A stretch of DNA of 64,000 bases. It comes from Chaetoceros tenuissimus (lineage: Eukaryota > Bacillariophyta > Thalassiosirophyceae > Chaetocerotales > Chaetocerotaceae). Shown one piece after another: positions 20,034-30,152 of this stretch. Location of the stretch: assembly GCA_021927905.1 (NCBI GenBank), contig BLLK01000022.1, positions 1,860,001 through 1,924,000 on the forward strand. The letters are read 5' to 3'. The position numbers and the translations under genes are program-made. Position 1 is the stretch's first letter; each line of letters opens with the position of its first letter. The notes under the pieces were generated by a model that saw only the letters and a program-made list of their open reading frames with translations, was not told the DNA's origin and did no database searches.

Positions 20034-22433
20034 ATGGTTGCTTTAACAGTATTATATAAGAAGATTATTGTAACTATAGACTCTTTACACCGGAATTTGC
20101 AACAAAGAATCGCATCATTCGTTGTTTCGGCAACAACAACGCCTCCAAATGAAAATACAGCCACTTCAACCTTGTGCAATGATAGTCGTCACAAGAATGA
20201 CCAGCATTTATCATTGCTGAAAAAATATTTGTTAGATATCTTGCACTCCACTGATCCAGATAAAATTGATGAGACGTATTCTGAGGTTGAGGAGCATGAT
20301 GAGCAGAAATATGCTTGCTTCAAAATCATTTTAGCTCAAATAACATCAAGTGTGGATGCTACTAGTATCATTACCAGAACAAGAACAAGAGGAGTCCAAG
20401 CTGAATATGACACACTTGTCAAACTCGTTTGCGAGACTGCATTGATTGTATCAAAACAGAATAAAGATGAAATGGCAAGCCGGCTCGTAGCGGGAATCCT
20501 TTCTTCCAATGATGCTGCTTACTACAAGAAGAAGAAGAACCACAACGACATGGACAAATTCGGACACAAATTCTTTGTGATACTAGATTCTGAACTTGAA
20601 TCTTTTCTCTACTTTCTTGCTGGATACTTATTCTACAAAAGATCTCTCTATACCGACTCACTTAAATATCTAAGTTTGAGCCTTGATATCTTTGATAATC
20701 GATCAACACTGCAAGGCGACTCCACTACTCACCAAGGAGGAGCACTAGGGAACAGCTCCTCCATTCAATGTGCTGCTGAAGCATTATATTATATTGGACT
20801 TTGTCTTCTCCAGGGTAATATGGAATCCTTTCAGTACACAGCCATCACTGCATTTGAGAGATCAATTTCTTTACGGAAAAAGACTGGGTACTATGCTGGC
20901 TTTTGTAATACTATGATGCTTTTGGGAAATGCTCTGGTTGAGAAAGGGATGCTGAACAAGGCTCTTGAGGTCTATTGGAATACACTTTTCATTTACCGTA
21001 AAGTTCCCGAAGCTGGCTCTAACCACACGGAATTTGAAGTCAAAACACATATCGCTAGTCTCCAAATCAGACGACAAAGCTATCATTCTGCCGAACAGCT
21101 TCTCATTCAAATCATATCAGAAGGAAGCAGTTCTGATTCTAATAGCAACCCCAAGAGTAAGATTCACGGTGCGACATTCCCCAACATACTACAAAGGAGA
21201 AGGGTAAAATCCATTTTCATAATGGAGGCAAAATTACTCCTAGCAAAAGTTTATCGGACAACTAAAAGATATGAAATGGCCCAGAATCTAATGAAAGACA
21301 TGTTTCAACCACTATCTTTTCGACAAATGTTTTCACCCCACAACATCACGACAAAAACCTTTTCGAAAATGTTCGAAAAAGTACTTTTAGAATTCGCAAT
21401 CATGTCACTCGAATCTCGGAATGTCAAGCCCTTGCAAAAGATGTTGAGCAACTGGATTGTATATGAAAAGGAAGAGCAAGACGAGTCAGTTATTGAGGAG
21501 AACACGAGATTGATATCGATGATGAATGAGGTCATTCTACGACTTTCCAACACATTATACCTCAGTGGGAAATACCAGCCATTTGTTATTCTTCAACATA
21601 TCATTGGTGATCTAATATCATCTATCAATGGTCCAACCAGATATATGGAAATGACTGCTAGAATAGAAGTGAAGGCGAATTTTAGAGCTGGGCTAGGGTA
21701 TAAAAAGCTAGGACTTTTCGAGAAAGCAATACACTGTTTCGATGCTGCAGTAGCTATAGCTATGGATATGTTCGGCGACTCCAACCTTCAAGTGATCAAA
21801 CTACTTCAAATCCTAGGTGAGACGCATATGCTGACCAAAAAGTACGACGAAGCTGTAAACATTTTTAAAGAAGTGGTAGACATTCTCAAAGTCCGAGACA
21901 ATCGAGAAATTGACAATATTGTGACCGCAATGTGTAATCTAGGAAAAGCCTACACTGCAATCCAAGATTATGACTCTGCCATATCTACATATATGGATGC
22001 CTTTTCTGAAAACAAAGCAATTGATGAACAAAGACACCCTCCGCAAGGTCCACATATCATTCCTTGTATCCATGAAGAAATGGGAAAGAACTTCTTTTGT
22101 AAGATGCAAAGTGATTCCCAAGCAGCAACGCATAATGAAAACGCGCGGATTGCTCTTCTTCACTTTCGTGAAGCAGATCGTTTATGGAAAATTCAAGGAA
22201 TTTCCAAGTCAATTCGATTCACAGATTACGCCAGAATAGGGAGTTATATCGCATGTAGTCATTGTAGACTTGGGGACAGGGAGTCTGCTTTCACTGCATA
22301 TTACAAAGCCATATCGTGGAATCGTCGTATGGGGAAATTAGACGATAGCAATCTCATTTCGGATGAAATTTCAGAGAGTGTGTTGTCAGAGTGTCAGCAA
22401 CGCTTCGTATACATGATTTCACCTGCTGCATGA
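20034..22433 (+). CDS. Tetratricopeptide-repeat protein (kinesin-light-chain-like)
   Basis: 799 residues from ATG 20034. Repeated helix pairs with TPR spacing are visible from about residue 210 on, for example AAEALYYIGLCLLQGN, FCNTMMLLGNALVEKGMLNKA, FRAGLGYKKLGLFEKAIHCF, VIKLLQILGETHMLTKKYDEA and ICNLGKAYT-type blocks. The spacing of about 40-42 residues in the C-terminal half resembles kinesin-light-chain TPRs. The N-terminal 130 residues are hydrophilic. A scaffold role is expected of the fold, but no partner can be named. The upstream flank is the duplicated 212-bp S segment with a CRE-like site, so the promoter may have been altered by the neighbouring insertion. Confidence 0.75.
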   Translation: MVALTVLYKKIIVTIDSLHRNLQQRIASFVVSATTTPPNENTATSTLCNDSRHKNDQHLSLLKKYLLDILHSTDPDKIDETYSEVEEHDEQKYACFKIILAQITSSVDATSIITRTRTRGVQAEYDTLVKLVCETALIVSKQNKDEMASRLVAGILSSNDAAYYKKKKNHNDMDKFGHKFFVILDSELESFLYFLAGYLFYKRSLYTDSLKYLSLSLDIFDNRSTLQGDSTTHQGGALGNSSSIQCAAEALYYIGLCLLQGNMESFQYTAITAFERSISLRKKTGYYAGFCNTMMLLGNALVEKGMLNKALEVYWNTLFIYRKVPEAGSNHTEFEVKTHIASLQIRRQSYHSAEQLLIQIISEGSSSDSNSNPKSKIHGATFPNILQRRRVKSIFIMEAKLLLAKVYRTTKRYEMAQNLMKDMFQPLSFRQMFSPHNITTKTFSKMFEKVLLEFAIMSLESRNVKPLQKMLSNWIVYEKEEQDESVIEENTRLISMMNEVILRLSNTLYLSGKYQPFVILQHIIGDLISSINGPTRYMEMTARIEVKANFRAGLGYKKLGLFEKAIHCFDAAVAIAMDMFGDSNLQVIKLLQILGETHMLTKKYDEAVNIFKEVVDILKVRDNREIDNIVTAMCNLGKAYTAIQDYDSAISTYMDAFSENKAIDEQRHPPQGPHIIPCIHEEMGKNFFCKMQSDSQAATHNENARIALLHFREADRLWKIQGISKSIRFTDYARIGSYIACSHCRLGDRESAFTAYYKAISWNRRMGKLDDSNLISDEISESVLSECQQRFVYMISPAA

Positions 22434-22867
22434 TATAGATTTAATATGATGGGTATGTACATATGAACATATACGCACATCATAGAATATAAATTGAAAT
22501 TGTTTATAAATTATTTATGCTCTATATGATTTTCATTTAAGATACCATCGTGAAACGAATCCGAACGACTGTCATTTCCTTTTTTGAATATTTGTTCTCC
22601 GTTTTCAAAAGTTGACGGTCGTCAAATTATAATAAAATAGTTGTGTTGACTCCTGAGAAGAGAAGAGGAGAAGAAAAGCACCGCAACGGATAGACTGAAT
22701 GTAGTACTTAATAGTACTGACTATTCACTATTTGGTATCCAAAAGCATTTGGTACAACTCTTCATCTAGCTTCTAGCTAAGTACTAGAAGCCACCAGTTG
22801 CAGTAAATACAGCAAAAGCCTCCTTCTCAAAAGAGGTGAAAAGAGAACGCATCAAGCGGTACACTTC
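22434..22867. other. Intergenic spacer and leader
   Basis: 434 bp between two rightward genes. TAGTACTTAATAGTACT (about 22700-22718) is a small inverted repeat. Nothing else is recognised. Confidence 0.3.
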
Positions 22868-25849
22868 ATGATGAGAAGATCGACACTGCCTCCTCTTCTA
22901 GCTCTAGCATTCTTGTCTTTGGCAATTGTGGTAGATGCAAATAAGACTTCGAGACTCGTTCTTCAACACACAGCTCTTTTGCATCAAGGAAATGTGGATG
23001 CTAAAAAAGAAGCAATGCATCCTTATACTGCATCTGTCTATACGGGTCTTGACAACATATCTGCTTCGAATACTGGCAATCATGAGAATAAAAGACATCT
23101 AAATGAATTATTGAATAATTTTCAAAAAAGTCGTGAATTCAGCCGCTTCGAACAGAAACGACGCAATCTCAAGTCTAATATGAAAGGGGGATCCTTCGAT
23201 GCATTTCAAACGGTACCTTTGTCCCAAGGAATAGGAACTCATTACGCTACAGTATGGGTCGGTACACCGCCTCAACCGCAGACTGTCATTGTAGACACAG
23301 GATCGCATCATACAGCATTTCCATGTAAACCATGTAACAACTGCGGAGATAAATATCATGCCAATCAATTCTTTGATCCGCAAAGTTCTTCGACTTTCAA
23401 ACCGCTATTTTGTGGACAGTGTACTGAAGAACTCAACAACAAATGTCATGCCAATCAGCAATGTACCGTATCGCAATCATATGCAGAAGGAAGCTCATGG
23501 TCAGCTACCGTTGTACAAGATACATTTACATGCGGATACAATCATCCAAAAGATTTGATATTGTCAAGTAATGAATATGACAAAGATCGCATTGAATCCC
23601 CATTCACTATTCCATTCAAATTTGCATGTCAGAATCATTTGACTGGTTTGTTCATCAATCAATTGGCAGATGGGATCATGGGTATGTCAGCGGAGGAAAA
23701 TACACTTACCAAACAATTGTACAATCAGAATAAAATTGAGCATAACATGTTTAGCATGTGTTTCAAGAGGGATGTTCATCATACAAAAGATGGAGTGACT
23801 GCGGGAATCATGACACTAGGAGGATTTGATGCGCGTTTGCACAAAAGTCCAATGGTATATGCAAGAGTGGAATTGAACAATCATCATGGATGGTTTACTG
23901 TTCATGTAAGAAAGATTTGGATGAGACAGAATGGAGGGTTAAGTGCGAAAGCTATGTTTGAAAAGGATGAAAATGGAACACCTCAAGAACCAAAACATTT
24001 TGTCATTAGCAATGATGAACGGATTTTGAAAGGAATGATTTTTGATAGTGGTTCGACTGATACCTATTTGCCGCGATCAATTGCTTCGGCATTCAGGAAC
24101 AAATGGAATGAACTTACAGGGCTTTCATATGCCAACAGAGATATGAAACTTTCAATAGAGCAAGTGATGAAGTTACCAACTGTCTTGGTACAATTGACTC
24201 CTAGAAAACAAGAGTATGACAACTCATCAGATGAAGATGACAAAGTTGGATTAGCTGGTTCCAAGTTGTCACCAGAGTCGCCTAGGGATATTATCATAGC
24301 AATCCCTCCTACTCACTATATGGAATATTCACCTTCGAAGGGAACGTATACGCCTCGAATCTATCTTACCGAGTCATCTGGAGGAACTCTCGGAGCAAAT
24401 GCAATGATGAATCACGATATTCTTTTCGATTGGGAAAATGAGCGCGTAGGTATTGCCGAGTCAAGTTGTGATTATGAACAGCTCGTCGAAGGAGAAGAAG
24501 TACTTGAAAACGAAGATGAAGGTACTGCTGATACAGCTGTTGAACAGGGAGTATCGCAAGATTGTAAGCTGAGTGAGAAAATGGTAGAGTTAGCTTGTAT
24601 TGAGACGGTCGATGTTTCCAAATGCTTAGGAGAAGAAACATCTTCTACAAGTTTGCCTGGAGTATCCAAAAATACAATGATTATCGAACAAGAAGGAACA
24701 AAGGGAGGCAAAGATTGTGTAACACGGGCAAAAGAAATTGCAAAAGAGGCCAATTTAAATATTGAAGAGGGGAAGATTTTGTGTGAAGATGGAGCCTGTG
24801 ATATTGTTATTCCATGTACTCTTTCGTGCAAGGAGGCATTCCAAAAGATTGGCAATACAAATAATAAACCAAAGGACGTTGATATGAAGAAAGCATGCCC
24901 AAGTTCAAGTTGGGGAGTTTGCGAACATACATGCGAACAAACAAGAATGATTTCAGAGCGAAAGAAAGATGGACAATGCCATGTCAATCATCGAGAGAAA
25001 AGAAAGTGTCATATTGACAATTGTGGATCCGATCCTTGTGTAGTTCCTTTTCTCGTCCATGCAATCATATTCTTAGCTGATGTGGATGAACATGATTGGA
25101 ACAAGAAGGACGAGGATATCTTTATAGAAAGTTTTGCAAAAGCTGTAAATTTGGAAAAGGAGGAAGGTGATGAGCTTTTTGCAGCTGGAGACATAAAGAT
25201 CACCAACATCCATAAATGGAGTGGAGAAGAGGATGAGGACTTATTCAGCAATGATAAGCCAAAAACTGGACTTGAGCTCGTGTTAGAGATTTCGATTTAC
25301 AACGAGAATGGCTTGGGTGAAAATGCTCAATGCAAAGAAAGTGATATCTATCCTCTTTCTCAAACTGCTTTAGATGTTCATATCGAAATTGGAAAAGGTA
25401 CATTTATGCCACTGGTCATCCAAACTATTCGAGAGCAGGGTAGAGAGTCCTTGGAAGATTCAGTGTTTGCTTCTTTGGTGGAGGAAGGAACAATGTCTGA
25501 TGAGAGCACAGTTGTAACATCTTGGACCATCAAGACTGAAGTATCCAATCTACTAGAAGATGCTCTGTCCACCGTCTCTAGCTATACTGGAAAAGACATC
25601 AAGATCAACATGAATATGCTGATTGGGGTAGCAATCCTAATGATTGCAATGTTTTGCTGCTGTGGAGCATGTTTTGATTCATTTTGCGCCAAGAGAAGAT
25701 ATCAGTTGGAGCAGGCTAAAAATGCAATCGTTCAAAGAATGGAAGAAAAAAGAGAAGAAAAGGAGCGAGGTGAATATGCCCAAGTGGACGGTATTGAAAT
25801 GGACAACATCGAAGCAGCACTTGAGGATTCGTTTGAAGATGACCCTTAA
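22868..25849 (+). CDS. Plasmepsin-V-like transmembrane aspartyl protease with thrombospondin-type module
   Basis: 993 residues in one exon. An N-terminal signal peptide (residues 1-24) is followed by a pepsin-type domain with catalytic DTGS near residue 143 and DSGS near residue 393. Directly after the first aspartate comes a cysteine-rich insert (FPCKPCNNCGDKYH, then C-G-x-C and a QSYAEGS block) that closely follows the nepenthesin-type insert of Plasmodium plasmepsin V. Around residues 679-720 a WGVC-x3-C / KRKC-x3-NC pattern looks like a thrombospondin type-1 module. A single membrane span (NMLIGVAILMIAMF) lies near residues 914-932, followed by a charged cytosolic tail. The whole suggests a type-I protease of the secretory pathway or cell surface. 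Substrates are unknown; protein-export cleavage as in plasmepsin V is a possibility, not a finding. It is convergent with the next gene, 16 bp apart. Confidence 0.85.
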   Translation: MMRRSTLPPLLALAFLSLAIVVDANKTSRLVLQHTALLHQGNVDAKKEAMHPYTASVYTGLDNISASNTGNHENKRHLNELLNNFQKSREFSRFEQKRRNLKSNMKGGSFDAFQTVPLSQGIGTHYATVWVGTPPQPQTVIVDTGSHHTAFPCKPCNNCGDKYHANQFFDPQSSSTFKPLFCGQCTEELNNKCHANQQCTVSQSYAEGSSWSATVVQDTFTCGYNHPKDLILSSNEYDKDRIESPFTIPFKFACQNHLTGLFINQLADGIMGMSAEENTLTKQLYNQNKIEHNMFSMCFKRDVHHTKDGVTAGIMTLGGFDARLHKSPMVYARVELNNHHGWFTVHVRKIWMRQNGGLSAKAMFEKDENGTPQEPKHFVISNDERILKGMIFDSGSTDTYLPRSIASAFRNKWNELTGLSYANRDMKLSIEQVMKLPTVLVQLTPRKQEYDNSSDEDDKVGLAGSKLSPESPRDIIIAIPPTHYMEYSPSKGTYTPRIYLTESSGGTLGANAMMNHDILFDWENERVGIAESSCDYEQLVEGEEVLENEDEGTADTAVEQGVSQDCKLSEKMVELACIETVDVSKCLGEETSSTSLPGVSKNTMIIEQEGTKGGKDCVTRAKEIAKEANLNIEEGKILCEDGACDIVIPCTLSCKEAFQKIGNTNNKPKDVDMKKACPSSSWGVCEHTCEQTRMISERKKDGQCHVNHREKRKCHIDNCGSDPCVVPFLVHAIIFLADVDEHDWNKKDEDIFIESFAKAVNLEKEEGDELFAAGDIKITNIHKWSGEEDEDLFSNDKPKTGLELVLEISIYNENGLGENAQCKESDIYPLSQTALDVHIEIGKGTFMPLVIQTIREQGRESLEDSVFASLVEEGTMSDESTVVTSWTIKTEVSNLLEDALSTVSSYTGKDIKINMNMLIGVAILMIAMFCCCGACFDSFCAKRRYQLEQAKNAIVQRMEEKREEKERGEYAQVDGIEMDNIEAALEDSFEDDP

Positions 25850-25865
25850 TTCAAAACAAGTTAAT

Positions 25866-26687
25866 TTACAAGAGACCCATGTCGACCAATGATAATATTC
25901 CAGAATCTTCTGTAATTTCTTGTACGTCAATTTTCTGTGTTTCCTTGTTATAAGTCTTTCTATAAACCTTTGCATCAGGCGATCCCTGAACAACAGATGC
26001 TGATTTTCCATTTACGACAAATGCAGCTTCTTCATCGATTCCAATCAATGTATATTCTGAAAATTCTTCCATGAGCATTTTATTAGAAGCTTCTGCTCTA
26101 AAGATATTATTATGTTGCATAACATCATAATGAGGCACACAGAGACCTTTCAAAATACCCAACGCATCAATTGATATGTAATCCCAATCTAATTTCTCCT
26201 CTTCTGTCAGGTTAGGATCAGGGTTGAGAAAGGTCATTGGGTTCATACTATCAGAGTTTCCCTTTTCGAACCAACAAATAGCACCTGCACTTCCACCGCA
26301 AACCACGGGTCCATCATCTCTCGCTGCTGCTTCACATAATATATCAGCCATACCAATATCTTGCCATCTTTTCATAGCATACAAGGTATTTCCTCCAGAA
26401 ACTTGAATCACATCAGCCTCATGTACCAATTTTTTCATTTCTTCTTTTGTAGGATATGTAATTTCTTCATTGGCTCTCGAATCTGGAACTTCACTCAAGT
26501 CTAATTTAGTAATTGGGCAATTCGTCCATCCCTTGGTTTGAGTTTCAAATACTTGCATGCTATCATAGGACGGTGTGCCGAGATATAACACGGATGGTGT
26601 CTGTGTTTGTGCCATTGCATAGACTTGGTTTGCAATCTTTGGGATTGCCATTGCTGCTCCCTTTCCTGTACATACTATTTGTACCAT
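25866..26687 (-). CDS. Peptidase E-like (family S51) alpha-aspartyl dipeptidase
   Basis: 273 residues. The nucleophile elbow GGSAGA (Ser about 133) sits after an upstream VSGGNT block, both hallmarks of S51 peptidases (dipeptidase E, cyanophycinase relatives). A conserved VPHYD motif, matching the catalytic-histidine region of the family, lies near residues 189-193. The length fits the cytosolic family (about 230-290). Members cleave dipeptides with N-terminal aspartate or related isoaspartyl bonds. There is no signal peptide. Its 3' end nearly touches that of the aspartyl protease gene. Confidence 0.85.
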   Translation of the reverse strand: MVQIVCTGKGAAMAIPKIANQVYAMAQTQTPSVLYLGTPSYDSMQVFETQTKGWTNCPITKLDLSEVPDSRANEEITYPTKEEMKKLVHEADVIQVSGGNTLYAMKRWQDIGMADILCEAAARDDGPVVCGGSAGAICWFEKGNSDSMNPMTFLNPDPNLTEEEKLDWDYISIDALGILKGLCVPHYDVMQHNNIFRAEASNKMLMEEFSEYTLIGIDEEAAFVVNGKSASVVQGSPDAKVYRKTYNKETQKIDVQEITEDSGILSLVDMGLL

Positions 26688-27160
26688 TTTATTGCAAATA
26701 TCAAGATGAAAAGTTAAAAATGAATGATGGTGAATAGGTTACTTGTGTACTGTAGATAGAATATAATTGTAGATGGTATCTAATGGTCAAGGGCGAGCGG
26801 CCAATAATGTAATCTGCAATCAAAGCCTTCGTTATAGTCATTGTAATTTGATACTATGTATACGTACACAAAACGTCATTGGTGTCACAACGTCACAATT
26901 TTCAAAATTTCGATTGTCGAAAACCAGGGTTAGTTTTGATGAATTACGAAACCCCTGAATTTTTTCGACAAATTTTCCCAATATCAGTGAATAAAATGCT
27001 AACGATTGGTTATTTTAAATTAACGATTGAAGTACTCTAATATAGCGTTTTAGTTTTTTCTGAAGCACCCAATTGTCGGTCGATCCAGGGTTCCTCACCC
27101 TTGATCAATGTGATCAATATATAGACAAAGTATTGACTGTATATGGTGGAATTTTTGGTG
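26688..27160. other. Intergenic region, AT-rich
   Basis: Holds the promoter side of the peptidase gene. No coding frame or repeat recognised. Confidence 0.3.
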
Positions 27161-27164
27161 CGGT

Positions 27165-27554
27165 TTGTTTGTTCTTCTAATTGTGATCCTAGCCTTATCT
27201 ACTCATCATGTAAATCTTGTCGAAAGTACCCTCACTATTCCTGCTAGGGCGCTTGGGGACATTGAAAGGGGTCATCACTGTGTGCATGATCAGGAAAATG
27301 ATGATGATGATGAAGACAGAGAACAATGGAATAAGGAAAAAATGATTAATGAGGAAAATGATAATAATAGAGAACAAGGGAATGAGGAAAGTGATGATAA
27401 TAACAGAGAACAAGAGAATGAGGAAAGAATGAATGATGAGGAAAATTATAATAATAGAGAACAAGGGAATGACGAAGCGCAAGCCGAGAACGTTGGGCTA
27501 GAAACAGGTACATACTCACAAAGCAGGCCTTTCAGCAATCTGTACTTTACGTGA
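27165..27554 (+). CDS. Short acidic low-complexity open frame, doubtful gene
   Basis: The frame opens with a TTG, not ATG, and encodes a hydrophobic stretch (FVLLIVILALS, signal-like) followed by Glu/Asp/Asn-rich repeats of the type NREQGNEE. The DNA is a degenerate minisatellite of GAG-GAAAATGATAATAATAG units. The frame ends at 27554 without a recognisable domain. It may be the remains of an exon; an upstream start could lie across an intron I cannot place. Confidence 0.25.
   Translation: MFVLLIVILALSTHHVNLVESTLTIPARALGDIERGHHCVHDQENDDDDEDREQWNKEKMINEENDNNREQGNEESDDNNREQENEERMNDEENYNNREQGNDEAQAENVGLETGTYSQSRPFSNLYFT
27290..27480. repeat. Degenerate purine-rich minisatellite
   Basis: Four or so imperfect units built on AATAATAGAGAACAAGGGAATGAGGAAA. 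The composition is strongly purine-biased on the plus strand. Confidence 0.6.
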
Positions 27555-27765
27555 TGGCATTTCTATTCGTTTACTTCGCACCAATACTTGGAATTTTAAT
27601 GAGAAGATTTAGAAAGGATCACGACATCACGACGAAGATCAAGAATGGCACTTCTGGTTAGGTGCATTACTAACTCCGCTTGGGGGTGTTTTCAATAGGA
27701 TCTTTGGAAATGATGTATTTGTGATGATAGCTGGTAGTCATGTAGCCTTCATCAATCTATAACAT
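27553..27765 (+). pseudogene. Possible fragment of a small membrane-channel gene
   Basis: Two short plus-strand pieces in different frames look protein-like and membrane-bound. One is MAFLFVYFAPILGILMRRF (27553 on). The other, FWLGALLTPLGGVFNRIFG and then FVMIAGSHVAFINL, ends at a TAA near 27762. The LGALLTPLG-x2-NR pattern is reminiscent of fluoride-channel (CrcB/FEX) halves, but the match is weak. There is a frame change between the pieces and no clear start. Read it as a doubtful gene relic. Confidence 0.2.
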
Positions 27766-28161
27766 AGCAACAACATCTACTTTTTAACAATAACAACATG
27801 AATTCAAGTTTAAAAATTGCGCAATGTCTAGCTTTGATGCAATTAAGTAAATTTTCATTGTAATTTATTTATTAGTGAATATTATAATTTGCTTCATATG
27901 GTGACTTGAAGTTGTTGCACTACACATTTTCTTGTTGGTTTGAAATGAAAAGAAAAGGTTTTCAAAAAAGGTATGTTGGCTTGGGATTTGACTAAAATGA
28001 TGAAATCTTTGACACTCCGGAACCCGGATTTAAAAGAAGAATGAGCAAGAAGCAAGAAGAAGCGAGAGGGTGTGATGGAACAGATGAAGCATATCTATTG
28101 AAATACATAATACCAAGCTTTGATCAATTAATCAAATATTTCTTGTTACATCACAGCAAAC
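27766..28161. other. Intergenic spacer
   Basis: AT-rich gap and probable leader of the TPR-MYND gene. Nothing recognised. Confidence 0.3.
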
Positions 28162-29799
28162 ATGTCATCACCTATGGATACTCTCTGTAAAGAAGCTGCA
28201 AAGCTCAAGCTCGAAGGAAACGATCTTTACAAGGCTAAAAAGTTCGAGGCGGCAGCATCTAAATATCGAGAAGCTATTGACAAAGACCAATGCAATGCGG
28301 TTTACTACACCAACCTCTGTGCTTGCCTCAATCAACTAAAGCTATATAAAGAAATGAATATCGTTGCGTCAAAATGTATCGCTTTTGATGAGAACTCTGT
28401 CAAGGGGCATTACTGGCTTGTCATGAGTCTCAAGAAGCAAAAGAAGTACAAAGATGCTTTTGTACAATGCGATTTATCGCGTGAAAAGTTTCCTGACAAT
28501 GCAGACATCAAGCTTTTACAAGGCGAGATTAGCATGAAGGTGAAGCGATGTGCTAATGAGAAATGTCCAGTTCCATTTGCCAGTCAAGTAGATTTATTCC
28601 AATGCAGTGCTTGCAAAGATACCAAAGATATCTTAGAAACCTCTGGCAAAGATACCTTTGTCACAGATACCTACTACTGTTCTCGAGACTGCCAAAAGAG
28701 TGATTGGCCCCGACATAGAAACATATGCCAAGTAACCTCCAAACAAGCTTTTTGCTCCCTCTGTAAAAACAATTTTGACTATGAAAAAAAGGTGCTGTGT
28801 GAGATTTGCAAAAATATTTTCTACTGTTCGGATAAGTGCAAAGAAGAGGACAAAGAACGGCATGAAAGAGTTCAATGTGGACCTGTTTCCAAGGAAATGG
28901 AATTATTTGAGAAATGGTATGAAAGTGACTATGCCGTTCCGGCATTGTCCGAATTAGCAACTCATGCAATGTCGAAAGAAGAATTCTTGAGCAAAGATCT
29001 TGAGTTTTTTATTTCAATCAACCTCCGTTTCTGTGGGAGATATTGCTCTTTTGTTCCGATCGAGCCGCCTAGGATTGTCTATAAATCTCATATGAACCCT
29101 GAGGAGAAGGAAAGCATGATGTTCATCAAAAAGAAAGTTGGATCATTGAACCTCTGCCATATACTTTGTGTGAAATTTTCACCAGGAGATGGGGGAGATA
29201 GAGCATTTGGCCAATTTCGTGTTCAAGCTTACAGCTCTGTTGGTAATTACCAGCGTTTGCCATTTGAAGAAGCAATGACTTCCAATTTCAATCATGTCAA
29301 TTGTAGAAAAAATCCAATTATACCTCCGACATGGAAGAATAATTATTCAGAGCATCTAGCACACTGGGCTGCAGAGGCAAAGGAGAATGGTGTCTTGATT
29401 GATTTCATTCTTGCCTCCCTTGAATATCAATCCGAAGCGTCCCAAAAATCGTCGGAAAAGTATACGATTATCATCGAGTTTGAATTCGGGGAACAATTTG
29501 GGGAAATAAAGCGACTACTATCTCACCAAATCATGGACATCTCAATCAACAAGGATTCGATTGATGCATATGATAGCAAAAATGCCTGTGACGAGAATCA
29601 TGTTGAATTCTCATTGGGAATGGTGTGCAAACATGGCTCAGGGTTTATGACTTTGCTTCCTATTCGAATTTCTATTGAACAAATAAATGAATTTCAGAGA
29701 AAGGACTACAATGATGAAGTAATCGAAAAACTTTGGCAGGATTTGTTGAAGGTTCCTTTTCCGGAGTGCCCACTAACTCCAGAGTATCCAGACATTTGA
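28162..29799 (+). CDS. TPR protein with two MYND-type zinc fingers
   Basis: 545 residues, ATG 28162. Residues about 8-120 form three TPR repeats (AKLKLEGNDLYKAKKFEAA and following), of the co-chaperone type. Two cysteine-histidine clusters follow: about 131-190 (C-x4-CP, C-x2-C, YYCSRDCQ, H-x3-C) and about 198-239 (C-x2-C, C-x2-C, FYCSDKCKEED, H-x4-QC). Both have MYND spacing; the first is stretched by an insertion. MYND fingers bind proline-rich peptides in partner proteins. The C-terminal 300 residues show no domain I know. It is probably an adaptor or chaperone-associated protein. No SET domain is visible, so methyltransferase activity is not supported. Confidence 0.8.
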   Translation: MSSPMDTLCKEAAKLKLEGNDLYKAKKFEAAASKYREAIDKDQCNAVYYTNLCACLNQLKLYKEMNIVASKCIAFDENSVKGHYWLVMSLKKQKKYKDAFVQCDLSREKFPDNADIKLLQGEISMKVKRCANEKCPVPFASQVDLFQCSACKDTKDILETSGKDTFVTDTYYCSRDCQKSDWPRHRNICQVTSKQAFCSLCKNNFDYEKKVLCEICKNIFYCSDKCKEEDKERHERVQCGPVSKEMELFEKWYESDYAVPALSELATHAMSKEEFLSKDLEFFISINLRFCGRYCSFVPIEPPRIVYKSHMNPEEKESMMFIKKKVGSLNLCHILCVKFSPGDGGDRAFGQFRVQAYSSVGNYQRLPFEEAMTSNFNHVNCRKNPIIPPTWKNNYSEHLAHWAAEAKENGVLIDFILASLEYQSEASQKSSEKYTIIIEFEFGEQFGEIKRLLSHQIMDISINKDSIDAYDSKNACDENHVEFSLGMVCKHGSGFMTLLPIRISIEQINEFQRKDYNDEVIEKLWQDLLKVPFPECPLTPEYPDI

Positions 29800-30152
29800 T
29801 GCAAGTTCAGAACATGATGCCTATTGAACATATGGGGGGAAAGAGTACATAACTGGGGATAGTTGTAGTGTACAAAATAGGTCTATTACATACAAATATT
29901 TACAAAAGAGAAATCGAGACGTGGGTGTAATACTAATGTAGTCCATAGATAATACATTCATAACTCTATTTCACATGTAATGTATGTATCTGCTAATCAT
30001 TGGAAGTTCTGAGTTTTTTCTTTTACATCTGTTTCTGAACAAAGAAGATAATACTTTGCCAAATGTGCCTTCGACAACATTGTCGTATGAATAAAGTGAA
30101 AATTCTTTACAAGTCTCAAATCGTTGAGTTTTACAATCACAAGTTCTTTTCT
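29800..30152. other. Convergent intergenic region
   Basis: 353 bp between convergent genes, AT-rich, presumably both 3' UTRs. Nothing recognised. Confidence 0.3.

Noticed and set aside
27195-27482. Minus-strand hydrophobic frame (Ile/Leu/Phe-rich)
   Set aside because: It is the antisense reading of the GA-rich minisatellite, which automatically gives a hydrophobic translation.
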